Positions 19,079-28,473 of a stretch of DNA of 64,000 bases are shown here, piece by piece. This stretch comes from Magnetospirillum sp. (GTDB lineage: Bacteria > Pseudomonadota > Alphaproteobacteria > CACIAM-22H2). The notes below the pieces were generated by a model, which saw nothing but the letters and a program-made list of their open reading frames with translations, did not search any database and was not told the origin of the DNA. The stretch is taken from NCBI GenBank assembly GCA_027532905.1, contig JAPZUA010000001.1:273565-337564 (forward strand), given 5' to 3'. Numbering within the stretch: position 1 is the first letter of the stretch; each line of letters starts with the position of its first letter. Position numbers and translations under genes: made by a program.

Positions 19079-19744
19079 ATGTCGGTTGCGATCGCAGCAG
19101 GGTCGGTGTGTGCGCAGTTGCGCAAAGACATTCTGGCGGGACTATTTGCCTTCGGCGGTCGGCTAAAGATCGACGATCTAGCCGCGCGCTACGCAACTAG
19201 CCACATGCCGATCCGCGAAGCGCTGCGCCAACTGCAGGGCGAGGGGCTCGTCACGGTCGAACCCAATCGGGGCGCGCGCGTGCGCAGCATCGACATCGAA
19301 TTCATCCGCGACATTTTCGACCTTCGCGTGGCGCTGGAGGGCATGCTGGCGCGGCGCGCTGCCGAGCGCATCACCGTTGTGCAGATCGCACGCATGGCCG
19401 CCATCGAAGAAAAGCTCGAAGCGAGTGCCGCACGCAAGGATTTCACAGCCGTACTTGCGGCGAATCAGGCGTTCCACGCCGTCATCAACGAGGCGGCCGG
19501 CAATGTCGAAGCGATCCGCGTACTCGAAGTGCACTGGAACCTGATCATCGCTCTGTGGGGCCGCCACGGCTACGGCACAGACCGTGCGGCGGGTGTCATC
19601 TCGGACCATCGCCAGTTGCTCGTCGCGTTGCGCGCGCGCGATGCCGAGGGGGCGGTGATGCTGGCAAGTGCCCATGCCGTCAAAGCCAAGCAAGAAATGC
19701 TTCGCCGTTTCGAAGCCAGCGCCAAATCGACCAAGGCCGCATGA
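19079..19744 (+). CDS. GntR family (FadR/FCD-type) transcriptional regulator
   Basis: Regulator of 221 residues: N-terminal winged helix (IDDLAARYATSHMPIREALRQLQGEGL region, residues about 30-60) and an all-helical FCD effector domain with RVALEGMLARRAAE and the metal/ligand His residues in NQAFHAVI and DHRQLL. ATG 19079 follows GGGGG; a TTG one codon earlier is possible. First gene of a plus-strand operon (enolase-family enzyme, sulfatase, TctC-B-A) and divergent from rhmD. The next gene overlaps its stop by ATGA at 19741. FCD regulators in this setting respond to sugar acids. Confidence 0.9.
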   Translation: MSVAIAAGSVCAQLRKDILAGLFAFGGRLKIDDLAARYATSHMPIREALRQLQGEGLVTVEPNRGARVRSIDIEFIRDIFDLRVALEGMLARRAAERITVVQIARMAAIEEKLEASAARKDFTAVLAANQAFHAVINEAAGNVEAIRVLEVHWNLIIALWGRHGYGTDRAAGVISDHRQLLVALRARDAEGAVMLASAHAVKAKQEMLRRFEASAKSTKAA

Positions 19745-20883
19745 CACGAACGATCACCACCATCGAACTGCTTGGATTTCGCGCCAGCGACAAGACGGTA
19801 TGGGTGTTTTTGCGCGTCGCAGACAGTGCAGGCGCCGTGGGCTGGGGCGAGGCGACGCTCGCGGGGCAAGAGTCGCAGCTTGCGGCGGCCCATGCAAAGC
19901 TCGAACCTGCTTTGCGCGGAACCGCGGCCGATTCCCGGCGCAATTTGTTGATCGAGTTTGGCGCGACCGTGTCCGACCGAGCGACCGCCGCGATCGTCAG
20001 CGCCGTCGATCAAGCCTTATGGGATCTCGACGGCCAGCATGCCGGCACGGCGTTGCACGTGATGCTTGGCGCAAACCCGCGCAGCCAAGTGCCGCTCTAC
20101 GCCAATATCAATCGTCGGACGCGCACGCGCACGCCCGACGGGTTCGCTGCAAGTGCGCAGAAAGCGATGGCGGACGGGTTCGGCACGTTCAAGATCGCAC
20201 CGTTCGATGGCGTTGCGCCCGGCAGCGCTTCTGGCGCCGAGCACGGGCTTGCCTGCGCAAGGGCTGTGCGCGACGCGATCGGGCCCGCGCGCGCGCTCTA
20301 TGTCGATTGCCATTGGCGTTTCGACGAGGCCAACGCCGTCAATGCGCTCGACGCCCTCGCTGAGATCGGCATTGGCTGGTTCGAATGTCCGCTGCCCGAA
20401 CGCCCAGAAAACTTCGCGGCACTCGGCCGGTTGCGAAAGAAAGCCAATGCGCGCGGCATTTTACTGGCGGGCTGCGAAACCGAAACCGCATTGGCCGGCT
20501 TCATGCCCTATATCGAACGCGGGCTCTACGACGTGCTCATGCCCGACGTCAAATATGCGGGCGGACTTGCCGAGATGGCGCGCCTATCCAATTACGCCGC
20601 ACGTCACGGTGTCGCGATAGCGCCCCACAATCCGAGCGGGCCGATTTCGCACGCGTATAGTCTGCATCTGGGCGCAACACTCGCCGGATTTTCGACGCTC
20701 GAACACCAGTATGACGAAACACCGGCGTTTTTCGACATTGCGACTGGCGACCTGCCGCGCCCGATCAATGGCGCAAGTCGCCTGCCGGGCACGGAGGGTT
20801 TGGGGGTGGGACTCGACCAGGCCGCGTTGACAGATATCGGATCGACCACACGCGGAGCGCACGAACGGGAGACGGCCGGATGA
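19741..20883 (+). CDS. Mandelate racemase/muconate lactonizing enzyme family protein
   Basis: Enolase-superfamily protein of 380 residues, probably a sugar-acid dehydratase. The N-terminal capping domain includes GWGEATLAGQES; barrel ligands are Asp in YVDCHW, Glu in WFECPLPE and Glu in AGCETE; a His base sits in IAPHNPSGPI, reminiscent of galactonate-dehydratase-like enzymes. The usual K-x-K pair is reduced to a single Lys in FKIAP. It lies directly behind the GntR gene (ATGA overlap) and overlaps the sulfatase start at 20880, so it is tightly coupled to both. It differs from rhmD and from the 33793 paralogue. Confidence 0.88.
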   Translation: MTRTITTIELLGFRASDKTVWVFLRVADSAGAVGWGEATLAGQESQLAAAHAKLEPALRGTAADSRRNLLIEFGATVSDRATAAIVSAVDQALWDLDGQHAGTALHVMLGANPRSQVPLYANINRRTRTRTPDGFAASAQKAMADGFGTFKIAPFDGVAPGSASGAEHGLACARAVRDAIGPARALYVDCHWRFDEANAVNALDALAEIGIGWFECPLPERPENFAALGRLRKKANARGILLAGCETETALAGFMPYIERGLYDVLMPDVKYAGGLAEMARLSNYAARHGVAIAPHNPSGPISHAYSLHLGATLAGFSTLEHQYDETPAFFDIATGDLPRPINGASRLPGTEGLGVGLDQAALTDIGSTTRGAHERETAG

Positions 20884-22352
20884 ACGATCCGAATCGCCCG
20901 AACCTGCTGTTTTTGTTTTCCGACCAGCATGCGCGCCACGTGACGGGTTGCTACGGCAATACGGTCGTTGCAACGCCCCATCTCGATCGTCTGGCGGCAG
21001 GCGGCCTGGTTTTCGACAACGCCTACTGCCCCTCGCCGATTTGCGTGCCGAGCCGCATGTCGATGCTGACCGGCTGCTATCCGAGCCAGCAAGATTGCTG
21101 GACCAACGACGATTTTCTTGCCTCCGATCGCGCAACATGGCTGCATGCGGTAGCTGCCGCCGACTATCGCCCGATACTTGTCGGCCGGTTGCACGCGATG
21201 GGACCCGACCAGATGCATGGCTACGCCGCACGCGAGATCGGCGACCACAGCCCCAACTGGGCCGGCATCAAGCGCCACAATCTGGGTGTACTTGCGAACG
21301 CCAACGATCCGTACCGGGCGAGCCTCACGGCCTCCGGCATTGGGCAGAGTGCCTACGAAGTCAAAGACATCGACGCGACGCAGGCGGCGTGTTCGGCGCT
21401 TGACCGGTTTGCGGGCGGGGCTGAGCCGTTTTGCCTCAGCGTCGGTTTCATCTTGCCGCATCCGCCCTATGTGGCACGGCCCGAAGACTATGCACGGTTC
21501 GAAACGAGCGTCGGCTTGCCGCGCCTGCGGGTTCCCGACGAAGAGCACCCGTGGCTTGCGTGGTGGCGGCGCGATCGCGGCATCGCGGACGCGACGGCGG
21601 AAGAGACGCGGCGCGCGCGGCGCGCCTACTTCGCGCTCGTCACGCGCCTCGATGCAATGATCGGACAGATCCTCGACAAGCTCGAAGCAACCGGCCTCGC
21701 CCGCAACACCCTTGTCGTCTACAGCTCCGACCATGGCGACCAGCTGGGCGAGCGCGGCCTGTGGTGGAAACATACATTCTATGAAGAGTCCGTCGCTGTA
21801 CCATTGATCTTGCGCTGGCCCGGGCGACTGGCCGCTGGCGAGCGACGCAAACAGATCGTTAATCTGACCGACGTCAGCGCGACCATGCTCGATGCGTTGA
21901 GTGCGCCCGCCTTGCCCAATGCATCGGGCCGAAGTTTCCTTGGCGTCGCGCGCAATGCGACTGCTTCTTGGGACGATCAGACCTTCTCAGAATACTGCAC
22001 CGATGCAGTGCCCGCCTGGACCGGTGGCCAAGCCGTGCGCCAGCGCATGATCCGCCGCGGGCGCTGGAAGCTTGTCTATTATCACGGCTACGCGCCGCAG
22101 CTCTTCGATCTTGTTGCAGACCCCGACGAATACCGCGATTGCGCCGCCGACCCAACCTATGCCGAGACCCGCGCCGAATTGACAACGCGCCTGCTGGCCG
22201 ATTGGGATCCGGACGAGATCGAGCGGCGCATGCGCCGTCGACGCGCCGACAAAGACCTGATCGGTACATGGGCACAAAAGACTGCACCCGGCGACCAGTA
22301 TCGCTGGGAGATGCGTGCCGACCAAAATCGCCTCGACGCATCGCCGCCATGA
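20880..22352 (+). CDS. Type I sulfatase (Cys-type)
   Basis: Third sulfatase, 490 residues. NLLFLFSDQH provides the first metal ligand, CVPSR at 55-59 is the formylglycine motif, and YSSDHGDQLGERGLW carries the second Asp-His pair. No signal peptide; cytoplasmic action expected. Closest in layout to the 7792-9267 gene (same HxxxV(A/T)GCYG start), but the C-termini differ, ending here in an Arg-rich helix. ATGA overlap with the dehydratase gene upstream implies that desulfation and dehydration products are made together. Confidence 0.92.
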   Translation: MNDPNRPNLLFLFSDQHARHVTGCYGNTVVATPHLDRLAAGGLVFDNAYCPSPICVPSRMSMLTGCYPSQQDCWTNDDFLASDRATWLHAVAAADYRPILVGRLHAMGPDQMHGYAAREIGDHSPNWAGIKRHNLGVLANANDPYRASLTASGIGQSAYEVKDIDATQAACSALDRFAGGAEPFCLSVGFILPHPPYVARPEDYARFETSVGLPRLRVPDEEHPWLAWWRRDRGIADATAEETRRARRAYFALVTRLDAMIGQILDKLEATGLARNTLVVYSSDHGDQLGERGLWWKHTFYEESVAVPLILRWPGRLAAGERRKQIVNLTDVSATMLDALSAPALPNASGRSFLGVARNATASWDDQTFSEYCTDAVPAWTGGQAVRQRMIRRGRWKLVYYHGYAPQLFDLVADPDEYRDCAADPTYAETRAELTTRLLADWDPDEIERRMRRRRADKDLIGTWAQKTAPGDQYRWEMRADQNRLDASPP

Positions 22353-22417
22353 CACGTGACAAAAGCCGCTGACGTGTCATGCTTGGAGCCGAAAAAAGAC
22401 AAAAGGGAGGAATGAAA

Positions 22418-23374
22418 ATGGTCAGAAAACTCGCTGCAGCCTTGGTCGCCATGTTTTTTGCCGCGACGCCCGCGCTGGCCCAATGGCCCGAGAAACCGAT
22501 TCGCGTGATCGTGCCGTTCGGCCCCGGCGGGACGACGGACATTCTCGCGCGCACGATGCAAAAGGTGATCGACGAGAAGAAGATCGTCGCACAGCCGGTC
22601 GTCATTCAGAATGTCGGCGGCCATTTCTCGGTCGGCGCGCGCCAAGTCATGACGGCGGCACCCGACGGCTACACGTTCCTCGCCATCCATTTGGCGCTGC
22701 TCTCGGGCGAGATCGTCGATCCCAGTCGCGGCATTTCCTACCGCAACTTCGAACCGGTGGCACTGACCGGCGGCTTCTGCTTCCATCCGATCGTGCGCGC
22801 GGACGCGCCTTACCGCACGCTCACGGAGTTGCTGACGGCGGCCAAAGAACGGCCGAACACGCTCGTTGCGGGCGTCAATATCGGCGCACTCAACCATATG
22901 GGCGGCCTGTTCTTGGAGCAGGGTTTTCCGGGCGCCAAATTCCGCTACGCGCAGATCGGCGGCGGCGGCGAAAACTTCGCGGCCATTATGGGTGGCCACA
23001 CACAAATGACGATCCTGTCGAGTTCGGAATACCAGACCTACAAAGCCAACGGCGTGCGGGCACTGGGCTATACCGGCCCCGCGCGACTGGCTCTCGAGCC
23101 CGACATCCAGACGACGCGCGAGCTTGGCCTTGGATTCGACTATTGCGCCGAAAACTTCTGGTTCGCACCCAAAGGGACGCCCGCTGCCGCGATCGAAGGG
23201 ATGGCCAACGCGCTCGAACGCGCTACGGCAACGCCCGAGATGAAAGACTTCTTCAATAAGCAAGCCCAGACCGGTCAGTTCCTGCGCGGCGCTGCCTTCG
23301 CCAAGCACCTCGTCGATATCTACCAAATGATCGAACCGGTCGCCAAACTCGCAACACCGCCCCAACAGCGCTAG
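22418..23374 (+). CDS. tctC: Tripartite tricarboxylate transporter binding protein (TctC)
   Basis: Periplasmic receptor of 318 residues. Signal peptide MVRKLAAALVAMFFAATPALA; family opening WPEKPIRVIVPFGPGGTTD and TAAPDGYTFL. The ATG at 22418 sits seven bases after GGAGG, better than the ATG at 22412 or the distant one at 22379. Paired with TctB and TctA immediately downstream. Only moderately similar to the TctC at 13643, so the two systems probably carry different acids. Confidence 0.9.
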   Translation: MVRKLAAALVAMFFAATPALAQWPEKPIRVIVPFGPGGTTDILARTMQKVIDEKKIVAQPVVIQNVGGHFSVGARQVMTAAPDGYTFLAIHLALLSGEIVDPSRGISYRNFEPVALTGGFCFHPIVRADAPYRTLTELLTAAKERPNTLVAGVNIGALNHMGGLFLEQGFPGAKFRYAQIGGGGENFAAIMGGHTQMTILSSSEYQTYKANGVRALGYTGPARLALEPDIQTTRELGLGFDYCAENFWFAPKGTPAAAIEGMANALERATATPEMKDFFNKQAQTGQFLRGAAFAKHLVDIYQMIEPVAKLATPPQQR

Positions 23375-23385
23375 ACGGACCGGCC

Positions 23386-23892
23386 GTGCCCGATAGCCAA
23401 GCGGCAAAAGAACGCAAACTCGACGCGGTCGGCGGCGCCGTCGTCGTCGCCATCGCAGCAATCATGTACGTCGCCGCGAGCAGGGAACCGCCCGCCTTCT
23501 ACGATCCGCTCGGGCCAGGTTCGATCCCGATGGCGGTGTCGGCATTGCTAGGCTTGCTTGGTCTCGTGCTGCTAGGCCGCGCGGTGCTCGGCTGGCGCAC
23601 GGGCCAAGCCACGCAAGCGATGATCTTGGGGCTCGATAGCGACGAGTCCGTCGATTACGCGCTGCGGCCGGGCTTGGCTGCGTTCTGCTTTGCGATGACG
23701 GCGGCATACACGGTGGCACTTGAATTCCAAGTGCCATTCATGTGGGCGACGTTCACCTTTCTGTTCGTATCGGGAGCAGCGATGGCCGGATTCAAGCGTC
23801 GCGAAACCGCTTGGGTTCTGGCCGCCTCGATCGCCGGTACCGGGGTTTCTGTCTATCTGTTCCAGTACGTGCTGCAGGTGAACCTGCCATGA
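23386..23892 (+). CDS. tctB: Tripartite tricarboxylate transporter small membrane subunit (TctB)
   Basis: Membrane protein of 168 residues with four hydrophobic segments and the FYDPLGPGSIPM segment matching PYDPVGAAAVPFW in the other TctB. GTG start at 23386, eleven bases behind tctC. The following TctA gene starts inside its stop (ATGA at 23889). Confidence 0.88.
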   Translation: MPDSQAAKERKLDAVGGAVVVAIAAIMYVAASREPPAFYDPLGPGSIPMAVSALLGLLGLVLLGRAVLGWRTGQATQAMILGLDSDESVDYALRPGLAAFCFAMTAAYTVALEFQVPFMWATFTFLFVSGAAMAGFKRRETAWVLAASIAGTGVSVYLFQYVLQVNLP

Positions 23893-25373
23893 CGTTGCTC
23901 GATGCCTTCCAGCATTTGATCGAGCCGGCGCCATTCCTGCTGATGATGATCGGCGTAACTGTCGGCATTGCGGTGGGCGTCATGCCGGGCATTACGGCCG
24001 GCATGTTGATGGCGCTGACCTTGCCCTTCACCTATGCGATGGCGCCGGTCGATGCGATCATTCTGCTGATCTCGATGTTCGTAGGCGGCGTGTCCGGCGG
24101 CCTTGTGACCGCGACCCTAATGCGCATTCCAGGCGAGCCGTCGGCGATCATGACCACGCTCGACGGCTACCCGCTCGCCAAAAAGGGTTTTCCAGGACGC
24201 GCGTTGGGTCTTGGCAATGCCGCTTCGATCGTCGGCGGCATCGTCGGCTGGATCGCTCTTGTTATGCTGACCCGGCCAATCGCAGATTTTGCCGTGCAGC
24301 TCGGACCGTGGGAGAATTTCTCGCTGGTCCTCACAGCACTCGTGCTCGTCTCGTCGCTTAGTCGCGGCTCGTTCCTCAAGGGCATGATCTCGGCCCTGCT
24401 GGGCGTGCTGCTCGCCCTTCCCGGCGTCGACCAGACGTCGGGTCTTGTGCGCCTGACCTTCGGGTTTGACGCGATGACCAACGGGTTTCAGTTGCTGCCC
24501 GTCGTCATCGGTCTGTTTGCGATGTCGCAGCTCGTCGCCGATACGATGCATGTGAACCAAGGAACCGACCATATCCGTGCCAACATGAAGGGCGTGCTGA
24601 TCGCATTGAAGGACTACACAACACACGGCTGGAACATGCTGCGCTCGTCGCTGATCGGGTTGTGGATCGGGATCCATCCGGGTGTGGGCGCAACGGTTTC
24701 GTCGATCGTCGCCTACACGGTCGCCAAAAACATGTCGAAAACGCCCGAAGAGTTCGGCAAAGGCAGCGAGGAAGCAATCGTCGCGGCCGAAAGCGCCAAC
24801 AACGCCACGACGGGCGGCACGCTCATTCCGCTGCTGGCGCTCGGAATTCCCGGTGGCATTGCCGATGCGATTCTGCTCGCAGCGTTGGTGATGCACAATC
24901 TACGGCCGGGGCCTCTACTGTTCACGACCAATCCCGAAATCGTCAACACGATCATGGCAACGCATCTGGTGGCGCATCTGGCGATGTTCGCGACGATGAC
25001 GCTTGGCACGCTCGTCTTCGCGCGCCTAATGCTGATTCCGCGTGCGATTCTGTTTCCGCTGATCATCGTCTTCTGCGCGATCGGCGCTTTTGCCATGGAC
25101 GGCCAGATCTCCGACGTTTGGATCATGCTGCTGTTCGGCCTTGTGGGGCTTGCAATGGAGATCGCGCGCTTCCCGCTTGCCCCGTTCGTGATCGGCTTCG
25201 TGCTTGCACCCTTGGCCGAAGGCAAACTGCGCTCGGCCCTCATGATCTCGGATGGGTCGCTATGGCCGCTCGTGACGCGGCCGATTTCGCTGCTGTTGCT
25301 GCTCGTGTCGGTCGCGTGTTTCGTGTGGCCAATCTGGCGCGAATGGCGCCAGCGCCGCAGATCTACTGCTTGA
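23889..25373 (+). CDS. tctA: Tripartite tricarboxylate transporter large membrane subunit (TctA)
   Basis: Membrane protein of 494 residues, about twelve hydrophobic segments, with the family landmarks GVMPGITAG, TLMRIPGEPSAIMTTLDG, GIHPGVGATVSS and LALGIPGGIADAILL. Gene order C-B-A differs from the other set (B-A-C in transcription). Its 3' end overlaps the convergent permease gene by 11 bp (25363-25373), leaving no room for a terminator. Confidence 0.95.
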   Translation: MTLLDAFQHLIEPAPFLLMMIGVTVGIAVGVMPGITAGMLMALTLPFTYAMAPVDAIILLISMFVGGVSGGLVTATLMRIPGEPSAIMTTLDGYPLAKKGFPGRALGLGNAASIVGGIVGWIALVMLTRPIADFAVQLGPWENFSLVLTALVLVSSLSRGSFLKGMISALLGVLLALPGVDQTSGLVRLTFGFDAMTNGFQLLPVVIGLFAMSQLVADTMHVNQGTDHIRANMKGVLIALKDYTTHGWNMLRSSLIGLWIGIHPGVGATVSSIVAYTVAKNMSKTPEEFGKGSEEAIVAAESANNATTGGTLIPLLALGIPGGIADAILLAALVMHNLRPGPLLFTTNPEIVNTIMATHLVAHLAMFATMTLGTLVFARLMLIPRAILFPLIIVFCAIGAFAMDGQISDVWIMLLFGLVGLAMEIARFPLAPFVIGFVLAPLAEGKLRSALMISDGSLWPLVTRPISLLLLLVSVACFVWPIWREWRQRRRSTA

Positions 25374-26190
25374 CAGATCCCGCTGCCAAGCCCGCGACCA
25401 TGTAGCGCTGCAATGGCAAGAACATGAGCAGCGTCGGTAGCGTCGTGAGTGCGGCACCCGCCATCACGTTGCCCCAATCGGTTACGTTCTCGCCGAAATA
25501 GATGTAGAGCGCGAGCGGCATTGTCTTCATCTCTTCGCGAGTCAGGATCGCGACCGAAAAAAGATACTCCGACCAACACAGCAAAAACGCGTAGGTCGCT
25601 GTCGCCACGATGCCTGGAAACATGATCGGGAAAATCACGCGCCAGACGACTTGGACATAGCTCGCTCCGTCCATGATTGCCGCCTCGTCGAGGCTGCGCG
25701 GCACCGAGCGCAGATATCCAACCAGCAGATAGATCGAGAACGGCACAGATACGGCGATATAGACAAAAATCATGCTGATCCAACTATTGAGAAGCCCCAT
25801 GCGCGCGAACAGAATAAAGATCGGCGTCACAAGAATGATCCACGGAAAGGTCTGGCCGAGCAGAATTGCGCCAAACAGCGTGTCGCGCCCGCGAAAGCGC
25901 AGTCGCGAGAACGCATAAGCCGCATTGACCGAAATGACGGTCGATAGCACGACGGCCGTCGTGCAAAGAAAAAGGCTGTTGAAAATGTTGTGGCCAAATC
26001 CGGCATCCATCAAACGCGTATAGTTGGCAATTGTCCAATCCCAGTTTCGCGCCGAAAACATCGTCTCAGGTGTCTTGAGCGACGCGACGAACACCCAGAA
26101 TGTGGGATAGACAAGAAAAGCCAGTATCGCGGCCGTGGCGGCCACCGTGGCAAGTTCTCCCGCCCAATTTTTGGCGTCGCGCAGGCGCAT
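25363..26190 (-). CDS. Sugar ABC transporter permease (MalG type)
   Basis: Inner-membrane permease of 275 residues with about six membrane segments and the EAA loop DEAAIMDGASYVQVVWRVIFP. The C-terminus ends AGLAAGSVKQ as in carbohydrate permeases. TGATG overlap at 26188-26192 couples it to the partner permease. No ATPase follows; transcription would run into the convergent tctA. Confidence 0.92.
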   Translation of the reverse strand: MRLRDAKNWAGELATVAATAAILAFLVYPTFWVFVASLKTPETMFSARNWDWTIANYTRLMDAGFGHNIFNSLFLCTTAVVLSTVISVNAAYAFSRLRFRGRDTLFGAILLGQTFPWIILVTPIFILFARMGLLNSWISMIFVYIAVSVPFSIYLLVGYLRSVPRSLDEAAIMDGASYVQVVWRVIFPIMFPGIVATATYAFLLCWSEYLFSVAILTREEMKTMPLALYIYFGENVTDWGNVMAGAALTTLPTLLMFLPLQRYMVAGLAAGSVKQ

Positions 26191-27098
26191 CACTTGCTCT
26201 CCTCGACAAGTTCGCGCTTTGCGATGACGCGCAGATAGACAAGCCCGAAAAGCGTCATGACCGTCGCCATGACGACGCCTGTCGCGGCGCTGTAGCCGAG
26301 CCGCCCGTCGATAAATCCCTTGATGTAGATTTCGGTCGCCATCACGTTCGTGTAAAGCCCTGGCCCCGCACCAGTCGTCAGCCACACATAGACGAAATTG
26401 TTGAAGGTCCAGAAGGTCGACATCAGGACCATCACGATGATGGCCGGCTTCAGATGCGGCAGATAGATGTAACGCAGCAATTGCAGCGGGCCCGCGCCGT
26501 CGATCTCGGCCGCTTCGACCAGCTCGGCCGACAGCGACTGCAGGCTCGCCAAGAACGTGAGCGTAACAAGCGGCAACGTGTTCCACGTAATGATCAGCAG
26601 GATGGCTGGCCACACCCAGTTTGCGTCCGACAGAAACGGGATTGCCTGGTCTACGACGCCCGTCGCCGTCAATGCGGCATTAATCGACCCGACACGCGGA
26701 TCGAGCATCCAGCGCCACACAATGATCGCGACTACCGGCGGCGTTGCCCAGGGCACGATGAGCAGCAGACGGGCCGCCGTTGTCAGGCGCCATTTCCGCA
26801 AAGTCCGGCTGTTGAGCAAGAACGCAAGCGCGAGCCCCAGCACGATCCTGACCGTTACGCCCGCAAGTGTGAGCCAGACGACCGTGTTGAACAGTACGCG
26901 CCGAAAATCAGGACTGGTCAGCAGTTCGACGTAGTTCTCGACGCCGATCCAGTCGCCGCCACGACGCAATGTGAATATTCCAAGATCGGTCAGGCTCGTT
27001 TGGATATTGAAGACGCTCGGATAGACATAGAAGCACGCCAGAAAAAAGAAAGCGGGCAACAACGCAAAGACGAGAAAGCCGCGTGGTGTTGTATGCAT
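26190..27098 (-). CDS. Sugar ABC transporter permease (MalF type)
   Basis: Inner-membrane permease of 302 residues, about six membrane segments, EAA loop VEAAEIDGAGPLQLLRYIYLP and TTGAGPGLYTNVM at the usual LTGGGP position. The start is taken at ATG 27098 (MHTTPRG), directly before the first membrane helix; the open frame extends upstream but over the binding-protein gene's tail. Partner of the 25363 permease and the binding protein at 27127. Confidence 0.9.
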   Translation of the reverse strand: MHTTPRGFLVFALLPAFFFLACFYVYPSVFNIQTSLTDLGIFTLRRGGDWIGVENYVELLTSPDFRRVLFNTVVWLTLAGVTVRIVLGLALAFLLNSRTLRKWRLTTAARLLLIVPWATPPVVAIIVWRWMLDPRVGSINAALTATGVVDQAIPFLSDANWVWPAILLIITWNTLPLVTLTFLASLQSLSAELVEAAEIDGAGPLQLLRYIYLPHLKPAIIVMVLMSTFWTFNNFVYVWLTTGAGPGLYTNVMATEIYIKGFIDGRLGYSAATGVVMATVMTLFGLVYLRVIAKRELVEESK

Positions 27099-27126
27099 CG
27101 TTCCCGCTTCCGTTTCGTCGAACCGA

Positions 27127-28443
27127 TCAGCGTTGCGTGCGCGCCAATTCGCGCGCGATCGTCTCGTGCAGTTCGGCCGCCGCGACCGCCGGGGTTTTTT
27201 CGCCAATGAAAACCGACCCGGCCGCACGCCCGACCGCGTTCCACATGAACGGGATTGGCACGGGTCCGGTTGCGTAGGGCCCCCAACTGCGGGAATTGGC
27301 GAGTTGGCGCGGATACCCCGCCAGTTCCGGCGCCCAGTTGCGGCTCGTCAGCGCCGAGCGCTGGGCGGGCGTGTAGTTCGTGTAGTGCTTCGTGAAGGTC
27401 GGCTCGGGCGTAACCAGGAAGCGGATCAAGCGCCACGCCTGCTCGACATTGCGGGCATTCGGGCTGATGCCCAACATGCGACCGCCGAAATTCGTGACCG
27501 ACCCGTTGCGCCCGCCCGGATGCGGCGCGGTCGCGAAGGGTGCTTTTTTGCCGGGATTGCGCTGCTCCCACTTGGCGAGAATTTCCATCGCGACCGTGTC
27601 GGGGACGCTGGCGATGGCCGTGTTGCCGGACAGCATCGCTTCGACGAGTTCGGGAGCACCCCACAAACAGACCGACATATTGCTGCGCGGATTGTGGCCC
27701 TCGTCAATATAGCTTTTGAAGTACTCGAGCGCTTCTTGCGCTTGAGCGGGTGTCACGCCCATGACGTATTTTCCATCGGCGGCTTTGTCGATCCAGCCCG
27801 GTCCATTCGACCAGAAGAAATAGTTGATGTAGAACCAAATCGACGGCGTGGCGCAGCTCCCCGCCGGAAAGCCCCAGCCGGCTTTGCCCGTGCGCTGCGC
27901 CACCGTGCGGCTCGCCGCGCGCAACCCGTCCCAACTCGTCGGAAAGGCAGTGATGCCGGCCTGGGCGAACATCTCGGTGTTGTACATCATCGTGAAGGTG
28001 TCGGTCGTCCACGGCACGGCATAGATTTTTCCGTCGGCACCTTCGGCCAAATCGCGCGCGAAGAAATCTTCCCAACCTTTGGCGCCGAGCGACGCGCCGT
28101 CGCGCTTGATCAGATCGTCGAGGGCGCGCAACGCCCCGCCGCCGCCAAACGAGCGCGGTTGGACGAAGGAGATGTGCACGACGTCGGGCGCGGTTCCGGT
28201 CGCGGCTTCGCGCAAATACTGGGCCTGCATGTCGGCCCAGCTGATGCGCTGCATGTTGACCTTGATCGTCGGATTGGCCCGTTCGAACTCGTCGAGAGCG
28301 GCACGCATCTGCGGCGCTTCGGGATCGTTGAAGCGGAACGTGATCGTCGTCGGCGTCTGCGCCCGAATGGCGGGTGCGGCGAGAATTCCGGCGGCCGCAG
28401 CGCTACCAACGACAAAACTGCGGCGGGCGATTTTCTGGTGCAT
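27127..28443 (-). CDS. Sugar ABC transporter substrate-binding protein
   Basis: Family 1 solute-binding protein of 438 residues. N-terminal RRSFVVGSAAAAGILAAPAIRAQ is a Tat-like signal. TGTAPDVVHISFVQPR and YAVPWTTDTFTMMYNTEMFAQAG are typical ligand-binding-protein segments. GGGAGG precedes the ATG at 28443. It is the first of three transport genes, 30 bp behind the aldo/keto reductase, so import and first oxidation are co-transcribed with the upstream lyase genes. Confidence 0.92.
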   Translation of the reverse strand: MHQKIARRSFVVGSAAAAGILAAPAIRAQTPTTITFRFNDPEAPQMRAALDEFERANPTIKVNMQRISWADMQAQYLREAATGTAPDVVHISFVQPRSFGGGGALRALDDLIKRDGASLGAKGWEDFFARDLAEGADGKIYAVPWTTDTFTMMYNTEMFAQAGITAFPTSWDGLRAASRTVAQRTGKAGWGFPAGSCATPSIWFYINYFFWSNGPGWIDKAADGKYVMGVTPAQAQEALEYFKSYIDEGHNPRSNMSVCLWGAPELVEAMLSGNTAIASVPDTVAMEILAKWEQRNPGKKAPFATAPHPGGRNGSVTNFGGRMLGISPNARNVEQAWRLIRFLVTPEPTFTKHYTNYTPAQRSALTSRNWAPELAGYPRQLANSRSWGPYATGPVPIPFMWNAVGRAAGSVFIGEKTPAVAAAELHETIARELARTQR

Positions 28444-28473
28444 GGTTTCCTCCCGAGTTGTTTTTTTTGGATT

